From positions 310,001 through 374,000 of the forward strand of contig NZ_CP115175.1 of NCBI RefSeq assembly GCF_027912415.1: a stretch of 64,000 bases of DNA. The letters run 5' to 3'. Shown piece after piece: positions 26,004 to 34,795 of this stretch. The stretch's first letter is position 1; each line of letters begins with the position of its first letter. This DNA comes from Homoserinibacter sp. YIM 151385 (GTDB taxonomy: Bacteria > Actinomycetota > Actinomycetes > Actinomycetales > Microbacteriaceae). The notes under the pieces were generated by a model, which saw only the letters and a program-made list of their open reading frames with translations, was not told the DNA's origin and ran no database searches. Both the position numbers and the translations under genes were made by a program.

Positions 26004-28303
26004 ACCCGCAGCGCGGCGTCGCCTCGGCGCTCTCGAGCGTGCTCTTCACCTGCCTCTCGGTCGGCATCGCCGCCCTCACGATGTGGCCGGTGTACCAGGG
26101 CGAGCGCTTCCTCGTGCTCATCGGCATCGGCCTCGTGCTCGGCACGCTCGTGGCCGCGGCGGGCGCCGCCTGGCGCTGGCCGGCCGCGGTCGTCGTGCTC
26201 GCCGGCTTCCTCGTCTTCCTCGCGGCGGGGGTGCCCGTCGCGGTGCCGGAGCGCGCCGTGTCGGGGGTCCTGCCCAGCCTCGACGGCATCCTCGAGCTCC
26301 TCGGCGCCGTCGCTTTGAGCTGGCGCCAGCTCCTCACCATCACGCTGCCCGTCGGCAGCTATCAGGCGCTGCTCGTCCCCGCCTTCCTGCTCGTGCTCGG
26401 CGGTGCCATCGTCGCGCTCTCCGTCGCGCTGCGGAGCCGGCGACCCGAGCTCGCCGCGATCCCCTCCGTCGTCATCCTCGTCGTCGGCATCGTCTTCGGC
26501 CCCGCGACCGTGCCCTGGCCCGTGCCGCTCGCCCTCGCCCTCCTCGCCGTCATCCTCCTGTGGTGCGTGCGCCTGCGATCGATGCGCCGTCGCGCCGCGA
26601 TCCGACTCCTCGCCCCCGAGGTCCAGGAGCGCCCGCGCCGGCTCGAGGCCGTCGCCGACCGGATCGCCGGCGTGCGCAGCGTCGTCGCAGCCGGCCTGAT
26701 CCTCGCGCTCGCGGCCGGGGCGGGGATCGGCGCCACCACCGGGCTCCCGCCCGCCGGGGAGCGCGATGTGCTCCGCACCGCCGTCGAGCAGCCATTCGAC
26801 CCGCGCGCCTACCCGAGCCCCCTCGCCGGACTCCGCCGCTACCTCGCCGTGGAGCGGCGCGACGAGGTCATGCTCCACGTCGACGGGCTGCCCGACGGCG
26901 CGAGACTGCGTGTCGCCGCGCTCGACAGCTACGACGGCGTCGTCTACTCGGTCGGGAGCTCGCAGGAGGAGACCGCCTCCGGGAGCTTCGTGCGCGTGCC
27001 GACCTCCGTCGACCAGTCGGGCGTCGACGGCGTCGAGGTCGTGCTCGAGGTCGAGATCCTCGGCTATCGCGGCGTCTGGGTGCCCCTCGCCGGCGCCTTC
27101 GAGGAGATCGGCTTCCGCGGCGGGGATGCGCAGCGGCTCGCTGACAGCTTCTACTTCAACGACACGGGCGACACCGCCGCCGTCATCCGCGGACTCGACG
27201 CCGGCGACGCCTACCGCGTGCGCTCCGTCGTCGCGGCGCCGCTCTCGGACGAGGAGGTGGGCGCGGCCCGCCCCGGCGGTGCGCGCGTCCCGCGGCTCGG
27301 CGAGCTCCCCGACGGCCTCGCGCTGAAGCTGGACGCCTACGTCGACGACGCCCAGGAGCCGGGCGAGCGCCTGCTCGCCGCGATCCAGGGTCTCCGCGAG
27401 GAGGGCTACATCAGCCACGGGATCGACGAGGAGGAGCCGCAGAGCCGCTCCGGCCACGCCGCCGACCGCATCACCGAGCTCGTCACCGACGACCTCATGA
27501 TCGGCGACGCCGAGCAGTACGCCGCCACCGCGGCGCTCATGGCGCGGCAGCTCGGCTTCCCGGCGAGGGTCGTCGTCGGCTTCGCCCCGGCGGCGAGCGG
27601 CAGCCCGATCGACGTGCTCGGCTCGGATGCGACCGCGTGGATCGAGGTCGACGTCGCCGGGCGCGGCTGGGTCGCGATCGACCCCGTGCCCCCGCCCCGC
27701 CCCATCCCCGAGGAGGACGACCCCGAGCCCGAGCAGGTCGCGCGCCCGCAGTCGCCCGTGCAGCCGCCGCCCGAGGATCCGGACCCGCGCGACGAGCAGA
27801 CGCCGCCCGACACCTCGCAGCAGGAGCAGCAGCCCGACGACCGGCTCCTGCAGATCGTGCTCGCGGTGCTGCGGGTCGCGGGGATCGCCGCCGGTGCGCT
27901 CCTCGTCCTGCTGTCGCCGTTCCTCCTCATCGTGGGCGCCAAGGCGCGACGGCGCCGACTCCGGCGCCGCGCGCCGACGCCGGTCCAGCGGATCAGCGGC
28001 GGCTGGGAGGAGTTCCGGGATGCGCTGCTCGACCGCGGCTACGAGCCGCCGGCGTCCGCGACCCGCTCCGAGACGGCGCGGGTCTCGCAGCTCGAGCAGT
28101 CCCGCACACTCGCCGCGGTCGCCGACCGCGCGGTGTTCGGGCCGGGCGAGCCGGACGCCGAGGACGCCGATCGGGTGTGGACCGCGGTCGGCGGGATGCG
28201 GGCCGACCTCGATCGCGGGCGGAGTCGCCGGCAGCGGCTCGTCGCGCTCATCTCGCTCCGATCGCTCGGCGGATATAGTGGCCGGAGCCTGTTCACGCGC
28301 TAG
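26000..28303 (+). CDS. Transglutaminase-fold membrane protein, catalytic residues missing
   Basis: A 767-residue TgpA-like protein: about six N-terminal membrane helices (to about residue 230), an extracytoplasmic domain with a transglutaminase-core region, a Pro/Glu/Gln-rich linker, one more membrane helix (about 620-647) and a cytosolic tail. The usual catalytic Cys motif reads GDAEQYAATAALMA, with Ala504 where Cys is expected, and the His motif reads ATAWIEV with Thr545; only the Asp (Asp561 in AIDPVPP) remains. It is therefore probably a non-enzymatic scaffold. The ATG at 26000 overlaps the DUF58 stop. Confidence 0.88.
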   Translation: MNPQRGVASALSSVLFTCLSVGIAALTMWPVYQGERFLVLIGIGLVLGTLVAAAGAAWRWPAAVVVLAGFLVFLAAGVPVAVPERAVSGVLPSLDGILELLGAVALSWRQLLTITLPVGSYQALLVPAFLLVLGGAIVALSVALRSRRPELAAIPSVVILVVGIVFGPATVPWPVPLALALLAVILLWCVRLRSMRRRAAIRLLAPEVQERPRRLEAVADRIAGVRSVVAAGLILALAAGAGIGATTGLPPAGERDVLRTAVEQPFDPRAYPSPLAGLRRYLAVERRDEVMLHVDGLPDGARLRVAALDSYDGVVYSVGSSQEETASGSFVRVPTSVDQSGVDGVEVVLEVEILGYRGVWVPLAGAFEEIGFRGGDAQRLADSFYFNDTGDTAAVIRGLDAGDAYRVRSVVAAPLSDEEVGAARPGGARVPRLGELPDGLALKLDAYVDDAQEPGERLLAAIQGLREEGYISHGIDEEEPQSRSGHAADRITELVTDDLMIGDAEQYAATAALMARQLGFPARVVVGFAPAASGSPIDVLGSDATAWIEVDVAGRGWVAIDPVPPPRPIPEEDDPEPEQVARPQSPVQPPPEDPDPRDEQTPPDTSQQEQQPDDRLLQIVLAVLRVAGIAAGALLVLLSPFLLIVGAKARRRRLRRRAPTPVQRISGGWEEFRDALLDRGYEPPASATRSETARVSQLEQSRTLAAVADRAVFGPGEPDAEDADRVWTAVGGMRADLDRGRSRRQRLVALISLRSLGGYSGRSLFTR
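28274..28279 (+). promoter_or_regulatory. AT-rich -10-like TATAGT at the end of the transglutaminase gene
   Basis: TATAGT is striking in this GC-rich coding end and could drive the zinc-ribbon FHA and EccC-like genes separately. No clear -35 is seen. Confidence 0.3.
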
Positions 28304-28329
28304 CGTCCGGGCGTCCCGGGGGCGGACGC
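28303..28329 (+). other. Hairpin between transglutaminase and zinc-ribbon FHA genes
   Basis: GCGTCC (28303-28308) pairs with GGACGC (28324-28329) around a GC-rich loop that can itself pair. There is no T-run. It may be an mRNA processing or attenuation structure. Confidence 0.35.
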
Positions 28330-28363
28330 CGTGGGCAGGAGCCCGAGCTCACTGGAGTGCGTC

Positions 28364-29293
28364 ATGAACTGCCGTCACTGCGGCACCGGACTCCCGCGCG
28401 GCGCCATGTTCTGCGCCGAGTGCGGGCAGGCGGTCGGGTTCACCGCGGCCCCCTCGGGTCGGACCTGCACCCGCTGTGCGACGCCGCTCGGGCGCCACGA
28501 CCTGTTCTGCGGATCCTGCGGCGCCCTCGTCGAGCGGCCGGTCGAGCCCACCGCCGCGATCGGCTCGCCCCCGGGTGGCGACACCGTCCGCGTCGACCCC
28601 CTCGAGCTGCAGGAGCAGCGGCGCGCGGCGCAGGAGAAGGCCGCGCACGGCGAGCCGGAGCCGGAGCCGGCGGTCGCGGTGGAGGTCGCGCCCGAGTCGG
28701 AGGCGGTGCCCGAGCCGGCGCCGGAGGCGGCGCGCGCGCCTGTGCCCGAGCCGGAGCGCGAGCCGGAGCCCGAGCCCGAGCTCAAGTCGGAGACCTCGGT
28801 CGAGGCGGCACCGCACTCCGCGGCCCCCGCATCCTCGGCCCCCGCATCCTCGCCCTTCGCGCCGCGGGCCACGGTCGAGCCGGCCATCGACGCAGCCGTC
28901 GCGGCGGGGGCGCCGGCCGATCACGAGGATGTCGAGCAGACCCGTCTGGTCGCGCGCGGCCCGCAGCCGGTGCGCTTCGTGCTGCAGTTCAGCACGGGCG
29001 AGAGCGTCACGGTCTCCGGAAGCGGGCTCATCGGCAGGAACCCGGCGGCCGAGCCGGGGGAGTACGTCGATCAGACGATCGCGGTCCTCGATGCCGGGAA
29101 GTCCGTCTCGAAGACGCACCTCGAGTTCGGCCAGCAGGACGGCCGCTTCTGGGTGGCCGACCGCTTCTCGACGAACGGATCCGTCCTCCGCGCCCCCGAG
29201 GCGACGCCCCGACGCTGTGAGCCGGGTCGGCGGTACCTGGTCTCGCGGGGCACGCGCGTCGACATCGGCGAGCAGTTCTTCGTCGTGAGCTGA
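28364..29293 (+). CDS. Double zinc-ribbon FHA domain protein
   Basis: A 309-residue protein with two N-terminal zinc ribbons (CRHCGTGLPRGAMFCAECG and CTRCATPLGRHDLFCGSCG), a long Glu/Pro/Ala-rich linker (about 75-190), and a C-terminal FHA domain (LIGRNPAAEP, SVSKTHLEFG, VADRFSTNGSVL). FHA domains are fused to the N-terminus of Firmicutes EssC, so a separate FHA protein beside an EccC-like ATPase is consistent with a regulatory partner (inference). The ATG at 28364 is 6 nt after GGAG; an upstream in-frame GTG-type start at 28331 lacks that support. Confidence 0.9.
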   Translation: MNCRHCGTGLPRGAMFCAECGQAVGFTAAPSGRTCTRCATPLGRHDLFCGSCGALVERPVEPTAAIGSPPGGDTVRVDPLELQEQRRAAQEKAAHGEPEPEPAVAVEVAPESEAVPEPAPEAARAPVPEPEREPEPEPELKSETSVEAAPHSAAPASSAPASSPFAPRATVEPAIDAAVAAGAPADHEDVEQTRLVARGPQPVRFVLQFSTGESVTVSGSGLIGRNPAAEPGEYVDQTIAVLDAGKSVSKTHLEFGQQDGRFWVADRFSTNGSVLRAPEATPRRCEPGRRYLVSRGTRVDIGEQFFVVS

Positions 29294-29363
29294 CCCTCCT
29301 CAACAGGTCCGGCATCCCGCCGCCTCTCCACGGATCCGGCTCGGTCGGCACGCGGCCGCCGGC

Positions 29364-32216
29364 ATGGCGGCTGAACTGTCGTGCATGACCTCCCGCCGTC
29401 TCGACCTGCCGCGCTTCGCCCTGCCGGAGCGGCGCCGGGCATTCCCGCTCGCGGCGGCGCTCGTGCCGGTCGTCGGCGCCGGGCTGCTCTGGCTCGTCCT
29501 GCGGACGCCGACCGTCCTGCTCTTCGCAGCGTTGGGGCCGCTCATGCTCGCCGCCGGGCTCCTCGACGCGTCCTGGCAGCGGCGGCGGGATCTCCGTCGC
29601 GAGACGGCGCGGGTCCTCCAGTCGCTCGACACGGCCGAGACGGAGCTCGAGGAGCTGCAGCTGGCCGTGCGAGCCGAGCTCGCGCGCCTCGCGCCACCTC
29701 CGGCGGGGCTCGCCTCGGCGGAGTCGCGCGGCCCCGCGGTCTGGGCGGACGGCGAGCGGCCCGTGCCCGTGCTCCTGGGCCGCGGCACGGTGCCCTCGGG
29801 CATCGAGACGGAGGGCGGCCGAGCGGCCGAGGAGACGCCCGAGCGGATCGCGGAGCGGATCCGAGCGATCCGGAGCCGTGCGCGTCGCGTGCCGGAGGCG
29901 CCCGTCCTGCTCGATGCGCTCGGCGGCATCGCCATCGCGGGACCGGCCGTGCCGGCGCGCGCCCTCGCGCGCTCGATCGCCGTGCAGCTGGCCGCCGTCA
30001 CGGATCCGCGCACGACGCAGCTCGGCGGACCGCAGGGAGAAGCCTGGATCGCGGGTCTGGAGCACGCGGCCAGCGAGGAGGAGTCCGGGACCTTCCGGTT
30101 CCGCGCGCCGCAGCTCGAGCTCCTCGTGAGCTGGTGCGCGGAACCGGAGGACGCACCGCCCGGCACGCGCACGGTCGTGGAGCTCGCGGGGATCGACCCC
30201 GTCGCGGTACGGGTCGACGGGGTCGCGCTCGACGCCGCCGACATCGCCGGCGCACACCTCTCGCTCGTCCAGGCGCGGACGGCGGCGACCGCGATCGGGG
30301 AGCGCGCGCGCCGGCACGGGCTGCGCCCGGCCGCGTCGATGCTGCCGTCGCGCGTCGCCGCGTCAGACCTCGCCGCGCTCGAGGCGCCCGGGCCGTTCGC
30401 GATCCCGATCGGCGTCGGACCGGACGGCCCGCGCTGGGTCGATCTCGTGGCGGACGGCCCGCACGCCGTGATCGGGGGGACGACCGGCTCCGGCAAGAGC
30501 GAGCTCCTCCTCACCTGGATCGCCTCGCTCGCCGAGCGGCTCGCGCCGGATGCGCTGCAGCTCCTGCTCGTCGACTTCAAGGGCGGCGCCACCTTCGCGC
30601 CCCTCGCGGGTCTGCCGCACGTCGCGGGCGTCCTCAGCGACCTGGACGGCGGGCTCGCCGATCGCGCCGTCCAGAGTCTCGCGGCGGAGACCCGTCGACG
30701 CGAGGCGCTGCTCGCGCGGCACGGTGTCCGGGCGATCGAGCAGCTGCCCGCGGGAGTCCTCCCTCGGCTCGTCATGGTGGTCGACGAGGTCGCCGCGCTG
30801 CTCGCCGAGCATCCCGGCCTCCACGCGCTCGTCTCGGACGTCGCGGCGCGGGGGCGCTCGCTCGGGATGCACCTCATCCTCTGCTCGCAGCGTCCCGCGG
30901 CAGCACTCCGCGAGGCCGTGCTCGCGAACGTCGCGATCCGCGCCTGCCTCCGGGTCGCCGACCGCGCCGACTCGACCGCGCTCCTCTCGACGGACGCCGC
31001 GGTGCGCCTGCCTCCCGAGGCGATCGGCCGGGCACTGCTGTCGATCCGCGGCGCCGCTCCGGCGCTCGTGCAGATCGCCTCGGCCTCGGCCCACGACCTC
31101 GAGCGCGCCGCGCGCCGGCATCTCGGCGCGAGCGCGCCGCGGGCGCCGTGGCTCCCGCCGCTTCCCGTCGCGCTGCCCGCGTCGGAGCTCGCCCGTCTCG
31201 CCGCCGCGGCACCGGATCGGGGCCTCGCCTTCGCGATCCTCGACCGGCCGGAGTCGCAGGATCGCGCCGTCGCCAGGTGGGCGGCGGACCAGCAGGGTGC
31301 GCTGCTCGTGGTCGGCGGGCCCTCGTCCGGCCGGAGCACGGCGCTCCGCGCGCTCGGCGCGGCCCGGCAGGACGCGGGCGGCGAGGTGCTCTGGAGCCCC
31401 CCGCAGCCGGCGGATGCCTGGCAGCTCTGGCAGCGGGAGCTCGGACGAGAGGCGGGCGGCCGGCTCCGGCTGCTGCTCGTCGACGACGCGGACCGCGTCC
31501 TCGCGGCATTCGAGGAGGAGCATCGCGTCGAGGCGGCGTCGCTCCTCGCGACCCTCGCCCAGGACGGCCGGAGGCGCGGCCTGGAGCTCGCCGCGAGCGC
31601 GCGGACGGTTCCGAGCGGCGCAGGCGGTCTGGCCGCCGCCTTCGGCGCGAGGCTGCTGCTCGGGCTCCCGAGTCGCGAGGAGCACGCCCTCGCGGGCGGC
31701 CGAGCCGCAGCCTGGCGCCCCGGCCTCCCGCCCGGCCGCGGTCGGTGGGGCGAGCTCGAGGCGCAGGTGGTCGCGCCCGACCCGGACCGGGGGCTCGAGG
31801 CGCCCGCGTGGGAGCGGATCCCCGTCCCGTCGGTCGATCCCGCAGGCCGAGGGATCGCGATCGTCTCGCCGCGGGCGGTCGAGCTCGCGGGAGAACTGCT
31901 CGTGCGCGGCGTGCGCGTGCGGGTGCTCGGCGAGCCCGCGGCGGCGCGCGATCCGCTCGACCCCGACGAGACCGCCATCGGGGATGCCGACGCCTGGCAG
32001 TCCGCGCCCGGGCTGCTCGGTGAGGTGCGTCGGAGCCGCAGCCTCCTCCTGATCGGCTGCGGAAGCGCCGAGCTCCGGCTGCTCGCGCGCACCCGGCGGA
32101 CGCCGCCGCCGCTCGCACGCGGGGATCGGCGGGAAGGCTGGCTCGTGCGCGCCGGCGAGGTCCATCGCGTCCGCCTCGCCGGGGGCGACGGCACGGCGGT
32201 CGGCGAGCACGCGTGA
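29364..32216 (+). CDS. EccC/EssC-like FtsK/SpoIIIE ATPase
   Basis: A 950-residue membrane ATPase in the style of type VII secretion motors. Two N-terminal membrane helices (about 28-70) are followed by a linker and a first FtsK/SpoIIIE domain with intact Walker A GGTTGSGKS (371-379) and Walker B VVDEVAALL (Asp474-Glu475). A second ATPase-like module has GGPSSGRST (651-659) with Arg657 in place of the Walker Lys and LLLVDDADRVL, so it is probably inactive. A further C-terminal region lacks a P-loop. A later ATG at 29385 (MTSRRLDLPRF) is an alternative start. No WXG100, EccB, EccD or EccE gene is nearby. Last gene of the cluster. Confidence 0.9.
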   Translation: MAAELSCMTSRRLDLPRFALPERRRAFPLAAALVPVVGAGLLWLVLRTPTVLLFAALGPLMLAAGLLDASWQRRRDLRRETARVLQSLDTAETELEELQLAVRAELARLAPPPAGLASAESRGPAVWADGERPVPVLLGRGTVPSGIETEGGRAAEETPERIAERIRAIRSRARRVPEAPVLLDALGGIAIAGPAVPARALARSIAVQLAAVTDPRTTQLGGPQGEAWIAGLEHAASEEESGTFRFRAPQLELLVSWCAEPEDAPPGTRTVVELAGIDPVAVRVDGVALDAADIAGAHLSLVQARTAATAIGERARRHGLRPAASMLPSRVAASDLAALEAPGPFAIPIGVGPDGPRWVDLVADGPHAVIGGTTGSGKSELLLTWIASLAERLAPDALQLLLVDFKGGATFAPLAGLPHVAGVLSDLDGGLADRAVQSLAAETRRREALLARHGVRAIEQLPAGVLPRLVMVVDEVAALLAEHPGLHALVSDVAARGRSLGMHLILCSQRPAAALREAVLANVAIRACLRVADRADSTALLSTDAAVRLPPEAIGRALLSIRGAAPALVQIASASAHDLERAARRHLGASAPRAPWLPPLPVALPASELARLAAAAPDRGLAFAILDRPESQDRAVARWAADQQGALLVVGGPSSGRSTALRALGAARQDAGGEVLWSPPQPADAWQLWQRELGREAGGRLRLLLVDDADRVLAAFEEEHRVEAASLLATLAQDGRRRGLELAASARTVPSGAGGLAAAFGARLLLGLPSREEHALAGGRAAAWRPGLPPGRGRWGELEAQVVAPDPDRGLEAPAWERIPVPSVDPAGRGIAIVSPRAVELAGELLVRGVRVRVLGEPAAARDPLDPDETAIGDADAWQSAPGLLGEVRRSRSLLLIGCGSAELRLLARTRRTPPPLARGDRREGWLVRAGEVHRVRLAGGDGTAVGEHA

Positions 32217-32380
32217 TTCGACGGAATCGACCGTGAGAATCGGGTGGCGCGACGGATTCCGTGAAATCTGTGTTTCAGATTGCGCGAAATCGTCCCATTC
32301 GCATTCCCGAAGCCGTGATCCTGTGCCACTATCGACCAACAACCCGCACCACTGCGGCCGCGCGTCACGAAGGAGCTCCG
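32217..32380 (+). promoter_or_regulatory. potD upstream region with operator-like repeats
   Basis: This 164-bp gap is visibly richer in A/T than its surroundings. It contains GATTC-GACG-GAATC (32215-32228, running out of the ATPase stop), CGGATTCCG (32253-32261), the inverted repeat TGAAA-tctgtg-TTTCA (32262-32277) and a repeated GAAATC. CGGAWTCCG is shared with the patD/Lrp region. A CACTAT at 32337-32342 is a possible -10. The potD ribosome binding site AAGGAG is at 32370-32375. Confidence 0.45.
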
Positions 32381-33595
32381 ATGCCCCGTCCTCTGCCCCG
32401 AGACCCCATGGTCCGCCAGCTCATCACGCAGGCCCGCGCCGCGCAGCTGAGCCGCCGCAACCTGCTCGCCGGTGCCGGGATCGGCGCCGCGACGCTCGGC
32501 CTCGCCGCCTGCGCCCCGCCCGCCGCGGCGGAGCTCACCCCCGCGACCGACGCATCCGAGAGCGAGAAGACGCTCATCTGGGCGAACTGGCCCGCCTACC
32601 TCGACGAGGACGACGCGGGCGACTCCCCGACGCTCGCCCGCTTCGAGGAGCAGAGCGGCATCGCCGTCGACTACCGCGTCGACGTCGACGACAACAACTC
32701 GTACTACGCGAAGGTGCGCGACCAGCTCGCCGCCGGCCGCGACATCGGCGCCGACACCGTGTGCCTCACCGAGTGGATGGTCGCCCGCCTCGTCCGCCTC
32801 GGCTACGTGCAGGAGCTCGACCGCGCCGCGATGCCGAACACCCGGAACCTCATCTCCTCGCTGGCCGAGCCGGACTTCGACCCCGGCCGCACGCGCTCCA
32901 TGCCCTGGCAGGGCGGATTCGCCGGCATCGCGTGGAACACCGAGGAGATCGAGAAGCTCGAGAGCGTCTCCGACCTCTGGGCTCCCGAGCTCAAGGGCCG
33001 CGTCGGCGTCCTCAGCGAGATGCGCGACACCATCGGCCTCATCCTGCTCGAGCAGGGCGTCGACATCTCGGCGGAGTTCTCGGCGGACGAGTTCAAGGCC
33101 GCGATCGACGAGCTCAAATCGCACGTCGCCTCGGGTCAGCTCCGGACGGTCAAGGGCAACTCGTACCTCGACGACCTCAACAACGGCGACACCCTCGCCG
33201 CGATCTGCTGGTCGGGCGACATCACCGCGGCCAACCTCGAGGCCGGCTACGAGAAGTTCAAGTTCGTCATCCCCTCGGCGGGCGGCACGATCTGGAACGA
33301 CACCTTCGTGGTCCCCATGGGCTCGACGCACAAGGCGAACGCCGAGGCGCTCATCGACTACTACTACGACCCGGAGGTCGCCGCCGAGGTGGCGGCCTGG
33401 GTGAACTACATCACACCCGTCGAAGGCGCCGTCGACAGCGAGTGGGTCAAGGCGAACGACCCCGAGCTCGCCGAGAACCAGCTCATCTTCCCGAACGAGG
33501 AGACGCTCTCGACCGTCAAGGCCTTCCGGACGCTCAGCCCCGAAGAGGAGCAGGCCTACGGCACCGAGTTCCAGAGCGTGCTGCTGGGCGCCTGA
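32381..33595 (+). CDS. potD: Spermidine/putrescine ABC transporter substrate-binding lipoprotein
   Basis: Extracellular binding lipoprotein for polyamines. The ATG at 32381 follows AAGGAG and gives 404 residues; an earlier in-frame ATG would lie in the promoter. The signal has a twin-arginine start (LSRRNLLAGAGIGAATLG) and lipobox LAAC, so it is probably a Tat-exported lipoprotein. The mature part is PotD-like: ESEKTLIWANWPAYLDEDD, then Asp/Glu/Trp-rich ligand residues (CLTEWMVARLVRLG, GGTIWNDTFVVP). Leads potD-A-B-C and an aminotransferase in one operon. Confidence 0.94.
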   Translation: MPRPLPRDPMVRQLITQARAAQLSRRNLLAGAGIGAATLGLAACAPPAAAELTPATDASESEKTLIWANWPAYLDEDDAGDSPTLARFEEQSGIAVDYRVDVDDNNSYYAKVRDQLAAGRDIGADTVCLTEWMVARLVRLGYVQELDRAAMPNTRNLISSLAEPDFDPGRTRSMPWQGGFAGIAWNTEEIEKLESVSDLWAPELKGRVGVLSEMRDTIGLILLEQGVDISAEFSADEFKAAIDELKSHVASGQLRTVKGNSYLDDLNNGDTLAAICWSGDITAANLEAGYEKFKFVIPSAGGTIWNDTFVVPMGSTHKANAEALIDYYYDPEVAAEVAAWVNYITPVEGAVDSEWVKANDPELAENQLIFPNEETLSTVKAFRTLSPEEEQAYGTEFQSVLLGA

Positions 33596-33597
33596 TC

Positions 33598-34794
33598 GTG
33601 GCACAGGCATTCGACGAAGCCGGCGCCGACCTCGAGCTCCAGGGCATCACGAAGCGCTTCCCCGGCTTCACCGCGATCGACCGGCTGGATCTGACGATCC
33701 CGGCCGGGTCCTTCTTCGCCCTGCTCGGCCCGTCCGGGTGCGGCAAGACGACGACGCTGCGCCTCGTGGCGGGCCTCGAGCAGCCGACCGAGGGCCGGGT
33801 CCTCATCGGCGGCAAGGACGTCACGAGCACGAAGCCGCATCAGCGTCCCGTCAACACCGTGTTCCAGAGCTACGCGCTCTTCCCGCACATGACGGTGCTC
33901 CAGAACGTCGCCTTCGGCCTCAAGCGGCGCGGCGTCGCGGATTCGACGGCGAAGGCGCACGAGGCGCTCCAGCTCGTCGAGCTCGACCATCTCGCGCAGC
34001 GCCGTCCCGCCCAGCTCTCGGGCGGGCAGCAGCAGCGGGTCGCGCTCGCGCGCGCCGTCGTCAACCGCCCCGCCCTGCTGCTCCTCGACGAGCCGCTCGG
34101 CGCCCTCGACCTCAAGCTGCGCCGCCAGATGCAGTTCGAGCTCAAGCAGATCCAGCAGGAGGTCGGCCTCACCTTCCTCCACGTGACGCACGATCAGGAG
34201 GAGGCCATGACCATGGCCGACACGGTCGCCGTCATGAACAAGGGCGAGATCGAGCAGATGGGCGCGCCCGAGGAGCTCTACGAGCTGCCGCGGACCGCCT
34301 TCGTCGCGAACTTCCTCGGCCAGTCGAACCTCTTCACCGGGCGCGTCACGAGCTCGAAGGGGGAGGAGCTCGTGGTCGCGGTGGGCGACGCGAAGCTCGC
34401 CGTGCCGCGCGAGCGGGCCCAGCGCCACGCGGGCGAGGTCACGATCGGCGTGCGACCCGAGAAGCTCACGCTGCACACGGCGAAGCCGGTCGCCGCGGCC
34501 GGGGTGAACCTCCTCGGTCCCGGCCGGGTCGCCGATGTGTCCTTCAGCGGCGTCAGCACCCAGTACCAGGTCGAGGTCCCCGGGATCGGCGTCGTCGCGG
34601 TGTTCGCGCAGAACCTGCAGTTCGGACCCGCCGCGCAGCTCGGCGCCGAGGTCTGGCTCAGCTGGTCGATCGAGCACGGCTTCGGGCTCGAGGACGACCC
34701 CGCCACGGGGCCGCGCTTCGACGCGGACGACGACACGAAGTCGATCGCCGTCCAGCGCCGCGAGCGCATCGAGGCCGAGCTCGGCGAGGCCTGA
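33598..34794 (+). CDS. potA: Spermidine/putrescine ABC transporter ATP-binding protein
   Basis: ATPase of the polyamine importer. GTG 33598 (2 nt after the potD stop) gives 398 residues: Walker [10 protein letters not shown] near 44-51, Q-loop [12 protein letters not shown], signature [14 protein letters not shown], Walker [13 protein letters not shown], switch His in [10 protein letters not shown], then a C-terminal TOBE regulatory domain ([27 protein letters not shown]). The open frame extends upstream through potD only as a shadow. Confidence 0.95.
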   Translation: MAQAFDEAGADLELQGITKRFPGFTAIDRLDLTIPAGSFFALLGPSGCGKTTTLRLVAGLEQPTEGRVLIGGKDVTSTKPHQRPVNTVFQSYALFPHMTVLQNVAFGLKRRGVADSTAKAHEALQLVELDHLAQRRPAQLSGGQQQRVALARAVVNRPALLLLDEPLGALDLKLRRQMQFELKQIQQEVGLTFLHVTHDQEEAMTMADTVAVMNKGEIEQMGAPEELYELPRTAFVANFLGQSNLFTGRVTSSKGEELVVAVGDAKLAVPRERAQRHAGEVTIGVRPEKLTLHTAKPVAAAGVNLLGPGRVADVSFSGVSTQYQVEVPGIGVVAVFAQNLQFGPAAQLGAEVWLSWSIEHGFGLEDDPATGPRFDADDDTKSIAVQRRERIEAELGEA

Positions 34795-34795
34795 G

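Noticed and set aside
28379-29290. Alternative plus- and minus-strand frames over the zinc-ribbon FHA gene
   Set aside because: They lack the CxxC and FHA motifs and consist of Arg/Gly/Ala-rich shadow sequence.
32233-33597. Long N-terminal extension of PotA
   Set aside because: It is a shifted-frame translation of potD; PotA similarity begins only after the GTG at 33598.
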